Part shown: one piece after another, positions 53,547 to 62,431 of the stretch | How positions within the stretch are numbered: the stretch's first letter is position 1 | Layout of the letters: every line of letters begins with the position of its first letter | Source of the DNA: JANWXD01 sp037446115 | GTDB lineage: Bacteria > Acidobacteriota > Terriglobia > Bryobacterales > Bryobacteraceae | Direction: 5' to 3' | NCBI GenBank assembly: GCA_037446115.1 | Contig: JBBIJF010000004.1 | Coordinates: 1-64,000 of the forward strand | Length of the DNA: 64,000 nucleotides | The notes under the pieces: model-generated | What the model saw: only the letters and a program-made list of their open reading frames with translations | The model's database searches: none | What the model was told of the DNA's origin: nothing | Made by a program: the position numbers and the translations under genes

Positions 53547-56500
53547 ATGAAGAAGGCTTTTTGGCTTTCGCTGGCGGCGATTCTGTCCCTTGCGTTTCTG
53601 ACCAGCGCACAGGAGTTTCGCGCCACCATTTCCGGGCACGTGCTGGACCCGTCTCGCTCCGCCGTGCCGAACGCCACAGTCACGGCCGTACACGTGGCGA
53701 CGAACGAATCCTCCAGCGCCCGGACCGACGCTTCCGGCTCTTATTCGATTCCGCTACTCCGTCCTGGCGTCTACAAGGTGACGGTCACGGCTCCGGGCTT
53801 CAAGCAGTATGTCAAAGAAGACTTGGTGCTCGAGGTGGGGCGGCTGGTGGGTCTGGACGTCGTACTCGAAGTCGGCCAGGTCACCGAGTCCATCACCGTC
53901 ACGGCCGAGGGAGCGATGCTCGAGACGCAGACGGCCAGCCGTGTGGGCGTCGTGAACACCACGCAGGTAGCGGAGCTGCCGCTCAACTCCCGCAACCCGT
54001 TCATGCTCGGTTTCATGATGAGCGGCGTGGTGTTCCGCGGGGCCGCCATCTGGCAGCGGCCCTTTGACAACGGCGCGATCGCCGAGTGGTCGGTCAACGG
54101 CGGCCGACAGTCGAACAACGAGTTCCTGATGGACGGCGCACCGAACAACGGCCAGGCCGGCGGGAACAACATCGCCTACGTCCCCATCGTGGATGCCGTG
54201 CAGGAATTCAGCATCCAGCAGAACTCCTACGACGCGCAGTATGGCAAGACCGGCGGCGGCATCTTCAACGTGGTGCTCAAGAGCGGCACCAACGATTTCC
54301 ACGCCACGGCCTGGGAGTTCATGCGCCGCAAGTGGATGGACGCCAACACGTTCCAGAACAAGGCGCTCGGTCGCAACCCGGACGGCACCGAGCGAGCGCC
54401 GCGGCCCGCCCACCGGCTCGATCAGTACGGCTTCCAGCTCGAGGGGCCGCTGGTGATCCCGAAACTCCTCAAGAAAGACGGCACGATTCGCGGCTTTTTC
54501 CTCGGTAGCTACGAAGGTTATTACGAGGAGTGGCCCCAGTTTCTGCGCAACTCGTTCCCCGAGCCCGAGATGCGCCAGGGGGATTTTAGCAAGCTGGTGG
54601 AAGCCGACGGGCGCCCCGTGCTGATTTACGATCCCATCACGACGCGGTTTGACTCGGCCGGCAACCCGATCCGCGATCCGTTCCCCGGAAACATGATTCC
54701 GCCCAACCGCATCAATCCGATCGCACTCGCGGTGACGAAATTCATGCCGGCGCCGAACACGAAGACGCCGGGCGTACGCTACGCCACGCAAAACCACGTA
54801 AGGCCCGAGTACGCCGCAACGGATAACTTCTACAACCTGATCTTCAAGTTCGATTTCAACATCGGCGACAAGCACCGCACCTTTCTCCGCTATGCGGCCA
54901 ACGACCGCACCGAAGACCGTTGCATCAACGGAGTCTGCGAAGGTCCGGGAATGGACGGCCAGCAGCCCTTCCAAAGGATCAACGACGCCGTAGCGCTCGA
55001 CTGGGTGGGCACACTGTCGCCGACGCTGGTGGCCAACATCCGCCTGTCCCACAACCGTTTTATCGAGAAAGGATTCGGGCGCGGCAACCGCGATTTTGAC
55101 CTCACCTCGCTCGGGTTGCCCAAGAGCCTGATCGATCAGTTGCCCCAGCCCCGCTACTTCGGCCGATGGGACTTCGACGGCTACAGTCCGCTGGGACGTT
55201 ATCAGAGCATCAACATCACCAATAACTACGGGCTCGCCGGAAATCTGACCAAGGTCTCCGGCTCCCATACGATGAAGTTCGGCCTCGATTTGCGCCGCAT
55301 TCACTTCATCCTGCAGAACTCCGGCAACATTCTGTACTTCCGCCACGGCCGGGAGTGGACGCAGCGAATCTGGAACCAGGCGGAGGCCACTGCGGGTGAC
55401 AGCTACGCCAGCTTCCTGCTCGGGCTGCCGCGGGGCGAGACATCGCTGTTTTTCCCACTCTACCCGTTCTATCGCCAGTGGTACCTTGCGCCGTATTTCC
55501 AGAATGACTGGAAGGTCACGCGCCGCCTCACCGTCAACCTCGGCCTGAGGTGGGATTACAACGGCGGACCGGACGAGAAGTACAACCGTCTCAACCGTGG
55601 GTTCGATCCGACGGCGCCGAATCCCGTCAGCCAGCAAATCCCGGCCGAGATGCTGGCCCAGTATCCGCAACTCCGCGATCTCAAAGGCGCGCTCCAGTTT
55701 GCGGGTACGGGTGGAAACCCGCGCACGGCCAGAATTCGGGACTGGAATAACTTCCAGCCTCGCATCGGCGTCGCTTTGCAACTGGCCTCGCGCTGGGTGA
55801 TGCGGGGTGGTTACGGTCTCTATTACTTGAATCCCAACAACGACCACCTCCGCAGCGAAGGCTTCAGCATCAGCACGCCGATCACCAACAGCCTCGACGG
55901 AGGCCGCACTCCGATTCCCAATCTGCTCAGCAATCCGTTCCCCGGCGGCATCGCCGTTCCGCCCGGCGCCGCACTGGGGGCACTGTCCTTCGTGGGTCGC
56001 GGGTTCACATGGGCTGACCCGAATTTCCGCGTGCCCTACGTGCACCAGTTCTCTTACGGGTTCCAGTACCAGATCTCGCGCGACAGCACGCTGGACTTCT
56101 CCTATGTCGGCAGCCGCAGCGTGGGTCTGAACGACCAGCGGGACTACAACATCCCGTCGCTCGATTTCCGCAAGCAGTGCAATCTGCTGGAAGGCGGCAG
56201 CCCGGCGTTTTGCGACGCAGCTTTACCCAATCCCTTCCGCGGAGTGGAGGCCTTCCGGGGCACGCCGTTCTTCACCGCGACCACGCTTTCCCGCTTCCAG
56301 TTGAACCGGCCCTTTCCGCAGTTCACCGGGCAGACGCGCCAGGGGTTGAATACGTCCAACATCTGGTACAACTCGCTCCAGATCAATTTCCACTGGCGGA
56401 GCGGACGGTCGCTGACCTTGCTGGGCAACTACACCCTCAGCAAGATGGTGGAGCGCTGGGGCTGGAATGATCCTTATCGGGACGACGGTCGTCAGCAGGG

Positions 56501-57161
56501 GCTGTACTTCAACGACCGGCCCCACTACTTCAAGTTCTCCACCGTCTGGGAGCTGCCCTTCGGGCGGGGTCGCAAGATCGGGGGTAACGCCAGCGGCTTC
56601 GTCAACAAGCTGATCAGCGGCTGGCAGTTCAGCACGCTGACCCTGGCGGGCTCCGGAGAGCCGAACAATCTGCCGGGCAACGTGATCGCGCTCAAAGATC
56701 CGCGCACGGTGGGCGGCGACTGGACGGGCAAAGTGGACTGGAGCCGCCATCAGGTCATCGGCTGGAACCCGTGCGTGTTGCGGCAATTCAACGACGGCTC
56801 GATCCGCCCGCAACCTTACTCGATCGCGCGCGGCTGCGGAACCGACCCGGCGAATTACGTCTGGCTGATGACGGCCAGCTACGCACCCCGCGCCACGCCG
56901 TTCCGCAGCGGTCAGATCCGCAAGCAGCCGCAGTTCAACATGGACGCGGCTTTGAGCAAGATGACCCAGATCACGGAGCGGCTGCGGTTCCAGTTCCGGC
57001 TGGAGGCCTTCAACGCCACCAACTACTACTTCTTCGGCCGGGACAATCACTTCAACACGGACCCGAACAGCTCCAACTTCGGCACACAGTTCCCGAGCCA
57101 GGCCTGGATCGGCAACGGCTACCCGCGCCAGGTCCAGCTCGGCTTCAAACTCCTCTGGTAG
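53547..57161 (+). CDS. Oar-like TonB-dependent outer-membrane receptor
   Basis: A 1204-residue outer-membrane protein with a signal peptide (MKKAFWLSLAAILSLAFLTSA), an N-terminal carboxypeptidase-regulatory-like domain (about 24-100, FRATISGHVLDPSRSAVPNA, NESSSARTDASGSYSIPLLRPGVYKVTVTAPGFKQY), a plug (about 125-230, ITVTAEGAMLETQTASRVGVVNTTQVAELPLNSRNPF), and a large beta-barrel ending in an aromatic residue (QLGFKLLW). This build is typical of the abundant Oar-like receptors of Acidobacteria. These are thought to import large substrates such as glycan or peptide fragments, but this one has no neighbouring hydrolase to indicate the ligand. Its own promoter and terminator mark a single-gene unit. 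TonB is not seen in the window. Confidence 0.92.
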   Translation: MKKAFWLSLAAILSLAFLTSAQEFRATISGHVLDPSRSAVPNATVTAVHVATNESSSARTDASGSYSIPLLRPGVYKVTVTAPGFKQYVKEDLVLEVGRLVGLDVVLEVGQVTESITVTAEGAMLETQTASRVGVVNTTQVAELPLNSRNPFMLGFMMSGVVFRGAAIWQRPFDNGAIAEWSVNGGRQSNNEFLMDGAPNNGQAGGNNIAYVPIVDAVQEFSIQQNSYDAQYGKTGGGIFNVVLKSGTNDFHATAWEFMRRKWMDANTFQNKALGRNPDGTERAPRPAHRLDQYGFQLEGPLVIPKLLKKDGTIRGFFLGSYEGYYEEWPQFLRNSFPEPEMRQGDFSKLVEADGRPVLIYDPITTRFDSAGNPIRDPFPGNMIPPNRINPIALAVTKFMPAPNTKTPGVRYATQNHVRPEYAATDNFYNLIFKFDFNIGDKHRTFLRYAANDRTEDRCINGVCEGPGMDGQQPFQRINDAVALDWVGTLSPTLVANIRLSHNRFIEKGFGRGNRDFDLTSLGLPKSLIDQLPQPRYFGRWDFDGYSPLGRYQSINITNNYGLAGNLTKVSGSHTMKFGLDLRRIHFILQNSGNILYFRHGREWTQRIWNQAEATAGDSYASFLLGLPRGETSLFFPLYPFYRQWYLAPYFQNDWKVTRRLTVNLGLRWDYNGGPDEKYNRLNRGFDPTAPNPVSQQIPAEMLAQYPQLRDLKGALQFAGTGGNPRTARIRDWNNFQPRIGVALQLASRWVMRGGYGLYYLNPNNDHLRSEGFSISTPITNSLDGGRTPIPNLLSNPFPGGIAVPPGAALGALSFVGRGFTWADPNFRVPYVHQFSYGFQYQISRDSTLDFSYVGSRSVGLNDQRDYNIPSLDFRKQCNLLEGGSPAFCDAALPNPFRGVEAFRGTPFFTATTLSRFQLNRPFPQFTGQTRQGLNTSNIWYNSLQINFHWRSGRSLTLLGNYTLSKMVERWGWNDPYRDDGRQQGLYFNDRPHYFKFSTVWELPFGRGRKIGGNASGFVNKLISGWQFSTLTLAGSGEPNNLPGNVIALKDPRTVGGDWTGKVDWSRHQVIGWNPCVLRQFNDGSIRPQPYSIARGCGTDPANYVWLMTASYAPRATPFRSGQIRKQPQFNMDAALSKMTQITERLRFQFRLEAFNATNYYFFGRDNHFNTDPNSSNFGTQFPSQAWIGNGYPRQVQLGFKLLW

Positions 57162-57173
57162 GCCTCGACGCGG

Positions 57174-57217
57174 AAACGGGGGACTGGCGGACACTCGCGA
57201 GCGCCAGTCCCCCGTTT
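57174..57217 (+). terminator. Terminator after the TonB-dependent receptor
   Basis: A perfect 16-bp stem (AAACGGGGGACTGGCG, 57174-57189, with CGCCAGTCCCCCGTTT, 57202-57217) and a 12-base loop lies just past the stop. It ends in TTT, with A residues at the other side, so it could work in both directions. Confidence 0.8.
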
Positions 57218-57306
57218 CATTCAAGGTTCGTTTCAGCTGCCGGCCCGGTGTCCTTATTTGGCCGGAGGGCTGTAATCTTGCGAGGCGCCGGGGAGTCATT
57301 ACCGGT

Positions 57307-57987
57307 ATGAGCAAAGGTATGGGAAGAGTGCGGTTGCAACGAAGGGCATTGCTGGTGGCGGCGCCGGCGGCTGCGGCGACCGTGTGGGCCCAGCGGCGCT
57401 TGGGCCGGCGTGTGGAGACCGATCATCCGCCGCTCGCCGCTTCGGAGGCCGAGAAGCGCATTCTGGGTGTGCTGGAGGAAATGGCCCGGGAAGGACGTCT
57501 GTACGCCAGCGTGCCGGCGGCGGACGGGCGCATGCTGCGGCTTCTCGCCGAAACCGCGGGCGCAAAGCATGTCGTCGAGATCGGCACTTCCACGGGCTAT
57601 TCCGGTCTGTGGTTCTGCCTTGCGCTCCAGGCGACGGCGGGAAAACTCACCACGTTCGAAATTGACGCCGGGCGCGCGCGGATGGCGCGAGAGCACTTCC
57701 AGAAGGCGGGCGTCGAGAAGATAGTGACGCTCGTCGAAGGCGACGCTCATCAGACCACGGCGCGGCTGAAAGAAACCATTGACGTAGCCTTCCTGGACGC
57801 AGACAAGGACGGCTACGTGGCGTATTTGAACCGCCTGCTGCCGCTGGTGCGCTCCGGGGGACTCATTCTGGCGCACAATCTGGACATGGTGCCGGACTAC
57901 GTGCGTGAGGTGACCGCCAATCCTCGACTGGACACCGTGTTCTATCGCGAAGGGGCGGGGATGGCGATCACCCTGAAAAAGCGCTGA
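57307..57987 (+). CDS. SAM-dependent O-methyltransferase with Tat-like leader
   Basis: A 226-residue class I methyltransferase of the catechol-O-methyltransferase-like (Methyltransf_3) type. The SAM-binding region is HVVEIGTSTGYSGLWFCLAL, followed by TTFEIDAGRARMAREHFQKAGVEKIVTLVEGDA, and the metal/substrate region DVAFLDADKDGYVAYLNRLLPLVRSGGLILAHNLD. The N-terminus has a twin-arginine-type hydrophobic stretch (RLQRRALLVAAPAAAATVWAQ), which is unusual, since SAM enzymes act in the cytoplasm. The start at 57307 or 57319 is uncertain. Exported methyltransferases of this build occur in Acidobacteria; their function is unknown. Confidence 0.82.
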   Translation: MSKGMGRVRLQRRALLVAAPAAAATVWAQRRLGRRVETDHPPLAASEAEKRILGVLEEMAREGRLYASVPAADGRMLRLLAETAGAKHVVEIGTSTGYSGLWFCLALQATAGKLTTFEIDAGRARMAREHFQKAGVEKIVTLVEGDAHQTTARLKETIDVAFLDADKDGYVAYLNRLLPLVRSGGLILAHNLDMVPDYVREVTANPRLDTVFYREGAGMAITLKKR

Positions 57988-58001
57988 ACCTGCCGCCGGC
58001 G

Positions 58002-58967
58002 CTACGCCGTCAGGACGCGGCAGAGTTCGTCAAGATCGTCCACCTGATCCCGTACGAGCTTCTCGCCGAGCAGGCGTAAGGTGCGCACATTCTCCGCCGA
58101 GGCGTCGTCCATGTCGTCGCAGCCGGGATCCAGGCGCGTCTGGAAGCGGAAGTAGCGCCGCGCTCCGTCTCGGGGCGCCAGCAGCTGGCGAAGCTGGTAG
58201 TCCACCGTGCTGCTGACGCCATCGAAGACGACCTGGAGGATGGGCTGCGCCCAGCTGGCCAGACCCCAGCCTCGAACCTCGTCGTAGCGCAACGGGCGGG
58301 TCATCTCCCCGGTGCCGAGCGAGACCACCAGAAAATCCTCCGCCTCCGGATGCGTGGCGCGCGCCTCGGCGTATCCACACATGGCGGGATTGTTGGCATA
58401 AACGCCGCCGTCAATCAGCGAGTAATAGTCGTCGCCGGAGGCAGCGTCGAGTTTCAGGGGCTCGAAGTACGTCGGAGCGGCGGAAGTGGCCCGCGCCGCC
58501 AGCCGCATGGGGAAGTCGTATGCTTCCCGCACGCGGGCACGCCGGCTCTTGAAGAAGAACGGCATGCGGCGCTCGGTGTCGTAGCTGGTGATGATGACCT
58601 CCGTCAGGGCGTCCCGCAGGCGCGCTTCGCCGAAGTACTCGCGCAAGACGCCTTCCAGCCCTTCGGCGGCATACTTTTCCTCCGCCACTTTTCCCACCGT
58701 TCGCCGCCAGAGCGAGGTGCTGAAAATGCGGTGCCCTTCCTTCTCGTACAGGCTTGCCAGCTTGCGGGCGCTGTGCTCGGGCCGCCCCGACGGCCCCGGC
58801 TTGACGAGCCCGAGCGCGAGGATCCCTCCGGTGGACGTTCCCGCAATCAGATCGAAGAGCTCGGCGATCGGCCGGCCGGTGCGCTCTTCCAGTTCCGCCA
58901 GCACCATCGCGGGAATGATGCCCCGGATGCCGCCGCCGTCAATTGAAAGGATTTTGACGGGAGGCAT
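58002..58967 (-). CDS. Patatin-like phospholipase
   Basis: A 321-residue patatin-fold lipid acyl hydrolase. The oxyanion-hole loop is LSIDGGGIRGIIPAMVLAEL, the nucleophile serine is in IAGTSTGGILALGLV, and the catalytic aspartate is in LIDGGVYANNPAMCGYAEA. These are the family's Ser-Asp dyad motifs. The C-terminal part is helical and beta-mixed. The ATG at 58967 lies 2 bases after the methyltransferase stop, so the two are probably one operon. Similar patatins serve as CBASS effectors, but no nucleotidyltransferase is nearby, so a housekeeping lipid role is as likely. Confidence 0.85.
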   Translation of the reverse strand: MPPVKILSIDGGGIRGIIPAMVLAELEERTGRPIAELFDLIAGTSTGGILALGLVKPGPSGRPEHSARKLASLYEKEGHRIFSTSLWRRTVGKVAEEKYAAEGLEGVLREYFGEARLRDALTEVIITSYDTERRMPFFFKSRRARVREAYDFPMRLAARATSAAPTYFEPLKLDAASGDDYYSLIDGGVYANNPAMCGYAEARATHPEAEDFLVVSLGTGEMTRPLRYDEVRGWGLASWAQPILQVVFDGVSSTVDYQLRQLLAPRDGARRYFRFQTRLDPGCDDMDDASAENVRTLRLLGEKLVRDQVDDLDELCRVLTA

Positions 58968-58969
58968 CG

Positions 58970-59605
58970 TCACGCCTCGGAAACGGGCTTGCGCCCGCTC
59001 CCAACGAAGATGCTCACGCTGGCGTGCGCGCCGGAGGCTTCCGACGGGGCGCAGCAACGGGCGCCCGCGCAATCCACGTGGACGTGAATCAATCCGGCGT
59101 CCTCGAGCCAGACACGAAGGTCCTGGCGGCGAAAGCCGAGCCAGCGGTCGTGCTGCTCCGTGCGGAGAAACTCAAAGTCGTGCTCCTCCAGATCCGTGAT
59201 GACGAGCGTGCCGCCGGGCTTGAGAATGCGCGCCATCTCGCGAATCGCCGCCGGCGGAGACTCGACGTGGTGGAGATACATATTGGCAAAGACGTAATCC
59301 ACCTCGCCCGTGGAGATGGGTAACGCGGTGTCGCGCCCGAGGCGGCAGTCCAGTGCAGGATGACCGGGAAACTTGGACCGCAGCACCTCCAGCATGGCCT
59401 GAGACTGATCCACAGCAATCACGCGCAGCCCCCGCTCGAGCAGCGCCTCGGTGATGAATCCGGTGCCGGCGCCCAGGTCGGCCGCCAGGCGGCCCGCCAC
59501 AATCTGCGCCACGTCGCAGGCTTTCTCGCGCACCGCTTCGGAGAAAAAGCTCGCACGCATCCGGTCCCACACGCCGGCGACCTGGTTGAAATAGGTTTCG
59601 CTCAT
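58970..59605 (-). CDS. Class I SAM-dependent methyltransferase
   Basis: A 211-residue methyltransferase with the motif I pattern RLAADLGAGTGFITEALLERGLRVIAVDQS, a later acidic DYVFANMYLHHVESPPAAIREM and LKPGGTLVITDLEEHDFEFL. This resembles the family often paired with ArsR-type regulators in arsenic or metal-related loci, but no such partner is visible. The C-terminus carries cysteines in GARCCAPSEA. Two bases separate its stop from the patatin start. The substrate is unknown. Confidence 0.8.
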   Translation of the reverse strand: MSETYFNQVAGVWDRMRASFFSEAVREKACDVAQIVAGRLAADLGAGTGFITEALLERGLRVIAVDQSQAMLEVLRSKFPGHPALDCRLGRDTALPISTGEVDYVFANMYLHHVESPPAAIREMARILKPGGTLVITDLEEHDFEFLRTEQHDRWLGFRRQDLRVWLEDAGLIHVHVDCAGARCCAPSEASGAHASVSIFVGSGRKPVSEA

Positions 59606-59705
59606 GCCGTCTGCCCTCCTCCGTTGAGGCTCCGCTCCACAGCGATTTTTCCATCTTATCTCAGGAAAGCCGAAACGCCGGAGGGCGGCTCATTCACATT
59701 CGGCG

Positions 59706-59745
59706 TTGATCTCCCGTCCCGGCTTTGATATGTTCGAGTCATATC
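59706..59745 (+). promoter_or_regulatory. rmuC promoter with overlapping palindrome
   Basis: TTGATC (59706-59711) and TATGTT (59729-59734) are spaced 17 bases. Over the -10 and start site lies GATATG-N7-CATATC (59727-59745), a perfect 6-bp inverted repeat, so a repressor bound there would block transcription. The leader to the ATG at 59857 would be about 115 bases. Confidence 0.6.
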
Positions 59746-59856
59746 TCGTCGGCTTACGTCCGAAAATCTGGAATGCGATCGCATGACCGCCAAGTGGTTG
59801 GCTGTCAACCGAGTCGCTGACCACCCGAAGCTGAGCACGGACCCGCGAAAGCGTAG

Positions 59857-61242
59857 ATGAACGAGCTTGCCTGCATCGCCGTCGGGCTCATCCTGGGTGG
59901 AGTGGTTGCGTGGCTCTGGGCCACCGCTCGAACCCGGGCGTCCTTCGCCCGGCAAGTGGTGGAACTGGAAGGTCGCGCCCGTGTCGCCGAGGGCCTCAGG
60001 GACGAACTGCGCCAACAAATCGAGCGCAGCGACAGCGAGCTGTCCGGGCTTCGTTCAGCCCTTGACGAGGAACGCCGAGCCAGGACAGAGGCGCAGACTC
60101 GCCTGGAGGCTGCGCTCGAGAATTTGCAGGAGCAGAAAAAGCTCTTGGACGAGGCGACGGCAAAGCTTGCCGACACATTCAAGGGGCTCAGCGCTGACGC
60201 CTTGAAGAGCAACAACCAGGCTTTCCTTGATCTGGCAAAGAAAACCCTCGAGGCTGTCGTGGCCGAGGCCAAAGGCGATATCGGGAAACGCCAGGAAGCC
60301 ATTGACGCCTTGATCAAACCGCTCCAGGAGACCTTGAAGCGTTACGAGGCGCAAATCCAGGCCATGGAGCAAAGCCGTCAGCAGGCGTATGGGAGTCTCG
60401 AGGAGCAGCTCAGGGCACTGAGCACCACCCAGCAGCAACTCCAGCGAGAGACGGGAAACTTGGTCACCGCGCTACGGACGCCTCAGGTTCGCGGACGGTG
60501 GGGGGAAATCACACTCCACCGCGTGGTCGAGCTGGCCGGCATGTCGGGACACTGCGACTACGTGGAGCAGACGACCATTGACTCCGAGGCCGGTCGCGTG
60601 CGACCCGACATGATCATCCACCTCCCGGCCGGGCGGGAGATTGTCGTGGACGCCAAGGTTTCGCTCGATGCCTACTTGGATGCGCTCTCAGCGTCCACCG
60701 AGGAGGAGCGCAACGCCGCAATGGCCCGTCATGCCAAACAGGTTCGCGACCACATGAACCGGCTGGCTGCGAAGTCCTATTGGGACCGGTTTTCAAAAGC
60801 GCCGGAGTTCGTGGTGATGTTCATCCCCGGCGAGTCCTTCTTCGCGGCAGCAGTGGACTGCGACCGCTCCCTGATCGAAGACGGGATGGCCAGACGAGTG
60901 GTGCTGGCTACCCCCACGACCCTCATTGCGCTCCTGCGCGCAGTGGCCTATGGCTGGCGGCAGGAGCAGATTGCGAAGAACGCCGAGGAAATCAGCGATC
61001 TCGGCAAGCAGCTTTACGACCAGCTCAAGGCGCTGGCGGAACACTTCGAAGACATGCGGCGATCCCTGGAGAAGGCGATCACCGCGTACAACAAAGCCGT
61101 GGGATCGCTGGAATCACGAGTGTTTCCGGCCGCCCGCCGCTTTAAGGAACTGGGGGCGGCGACCGGCGACGAAATTCCTGTCGTCGAAGCTGTTGATCAA
61201 GCGCCGCGATCGCTTGCGTCCCCTGACGTAAGCGATCGATAA
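59857..61242 (+). CDS. rmuC: DNA recombination protein RmuC
   Basis: RmuC limits chromosome inversion at short inverted repeats in E. coli; a nuclease-fold core is predicted. The 461-residue product has an N-terminal membrane segment (LACIAVGLILGGVVAWLWATA), a long coiled coil (about 30-190), and the conserved catalytic-type region VRGRWGEITLHRVVELAGMSGHCDYVEQ, RPDMIIHLPAGREIVVDAKVSLDAYLDAL and KAPEFVVMFIPGESFFAAAVD. Length is normal. A weak SD precedes the ATG at 59857. It stands alone next to tmRNA, with about 200 bases between. Confidence 0.93.
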   Translation: MNELACIAVGLILGGVVAWLWATARTRASFARQVVELEGRARVAEGLRDELRQQIERSDSELSGLRSALDEERRARTEAQTRLEAALENLQEQKKLLDEATAKLADTFKGLSADALKSNNQAFLDLAKKTLEAVVAEAKGDIGKRQEAIDALIKPLQETLKRYEAQIQAMEQSRQQAYGSLEEQLRALSTTQQQLQRETGNLVTALRTPQVRGRWGEITLHRVVELAGMSGHCDYVEQTTIDSEAGRVRPDMIIHLPAGREIVVDAKVSLDAYLDALSASTEEERNAAMARHAKQVRDHMNRLAAKSYWDRFSKAPEFVVMFIPGESFFAAAVDCDRSLIEDGMARRVVLATPTTLIALLRAVAYGWRQEQIAKNAEEISDLGKQLYDQLKALAEHFEDMRRSLEKAITAYNKAVGSLESRVFPAARRFKELGAATGDEIPVVEAVDQAPRSLASPDVSDR

Positions 61243-61440
61243 CAGCAGAAGAGGGTAATGAGGAAAAAGCTCCTGGCCGGGCGAGTCTCCACCCTGGACG
61301 ACCGTGCCCAGCCCTTGTCATCGGACCGCCACGGCCTCTGGAGCATATCCTGCAAGAAATGCAATATGCGCTACCGAGGAGTAGGTGCATCGGCGAGGAC
61401 CCCTGAGGAGTTCGCGGTCCCCATCGGAAGGAATGAGAAG

Positions 61441-61794
61441 TGGTGGAGGCGGCGGGAGTCGAACCCGCGTCCGAGAAGGCCTGCCGTAAAGAGCCTACGT
61501 GCGTAGCCGGTTCAGCAAGTTCGGAGCGCCGCCATGGGAGCCGGCAAGCCTGACGGCCTCCTAGTCCGATTGCTTCTGAGCCTCGGGCTCCGGACCGAAG
61601 CCCTCGGCCGATCCCGCCAGGCGACGCCGTCCGGCCGGCGTGCGGGCCCATCCGGCCGGGGCGGCTGCCTAACAATTAGGCAGCGTAAGCAAACTGCGTG
61701 TTGGCAGTTCTTGGTTTCCGATCGTTTTACGGGAGCTCGGAACCCGGCACGCCTCTTTACTTCAGTGCCATCCCGTCGAATCCGTTACGCCCCC
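61441..61794 (-). ncRNA. ssrA: Transfer-messenger RNA
   Basis: tmRNA rescues stalled ribosomes and tags the nascent peptide. The 5' end GGGGGCGTAACGGATTCGAC (61794 downward) is the classic tRNA-like domain start. The 3' end carries the T-arm GGTTCGACTCCC and an encoded CCA (61441-61443). The seven-base acceptor stem pairs fully, with one G-U. The tag reading frame at 61705-61676 encodes ANTQFAYAA and a TAA stop, inside a 9-bp hairpin. TAGAAT at 61812-61807 is a possible -10. One-piece tmRNA, 354 bases. Confidence 0.95.
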
Positions 61795-61837
61795 TTTCCG
61801 CCTCCTATTCTACCACCCGCACCTCCTTCCGGTGCGC

Positions 61838-62431
61838 TCAGAACTCGCCCTCGCGCACGTAGGGGTAACTCCACAGGATCACCTGGAGCAGCACGGACTT
61901 GATCCAGGCCTGGTGCATCTTGTCCACGGTCTCGGCGTCGTGTCCCTTCCTGGCCAGGAAGGGTTTGAGTGTCGCCGTGATCGGGTATAGCAGGGCTATC
62001 AGGTAGCGGAAGGGAATGTGATCGGGCGTCTGAACGCCGTCGGTGCGGTTCTTCTTGGTCCGGTGATGCCGGAGGCCGATCTCGTACTGATAGTCCAGCC
62101 ACTTCTGGTCGTACTCGGCTGCGGCCGTGTCCAGGATCCACTGGCCGAATCGCTTGCGGACCGCCGCCAGGTATCCGGCATCCGGCTGGCCGTCCGTTGT
62201 GCGCTTGAAGTAGTGCAGCAGATGGTCGTTGGACCCGACAAAGCCATACCACACATCCAGCACGGCCTCCACTTGGTCCGCGAGAACTTCCCGCGAGAGA
62301 CGCAAGTAGCGGACGTCCTCCTCCGTAAACAGCACCGACTTCTTGAGCAGCTCGAATTCCTCCAGACTTACGGGCGAACGCGGTACCGCTTCGGTCCCGT
62401 ACGTATATCCAGCAATGGCAGGTGCACTCAT
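61838..62431 (-). CDS. Protoglobin
   Basis: A 197-residue single-domain protoglobin, a haem protein that binds O2, CO or NO. The proximal histidine is in YQYEIGLRHH (H122, with H123 adjacent), and the distal side has Trp-Tyr (W61-Y62 in VWYGFVGSNDHL) at positions corresponding to those in the Methanosarcina protoglobin. The start at 62431 has GAGGAGG upstream, and overlaps the stop of the MarR gene by 4 bases, so the two are translated together. No sensor output domain is attached, so it is either a gas-binding or detoxifying partner. tmRNA follows 43 bases later. Confidence 0.9.
   Translation of the reverse strand: MSAPAIAGYTYGTEAVPRSPVSLEEFELLKKSVLFTEEDVRYLRLSREVLADQVEAVLDVWYGFVGSNDHLLHYFKRTTDGQPDAGYLAAVRKRFGQWILDTAAAEYDQKWLDYQYEIGLRHHRTKKNRTDGVQTPDHIPFRYLIALLYPITATLKPFLARKGHDAETVDKMHQAWIKSVLLQVILWSYPYVREGEF

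Noticed and set aside
53754..56045. A 763-residue minus-strand frame
   Set aside because: Antisense to the TonB-dependent receptor, with typical shadow composition and no recognisable domain.
58002..58967. CBASS-type defence locus from the patatin gene
   Set aside because: No CD-NTase, ubiquitin-like or other defence gene is nearby; the neighbours are a methyltransferase pair.
61258..61506. An 82-residue plus-strand frame ending in a WRRRESNPRP-like sequence
   Set aside because: It covers the 3' end of tmRNA on the opposite strand; the residue pattern is the well-known artefact of translating a T-arm and CCA end.
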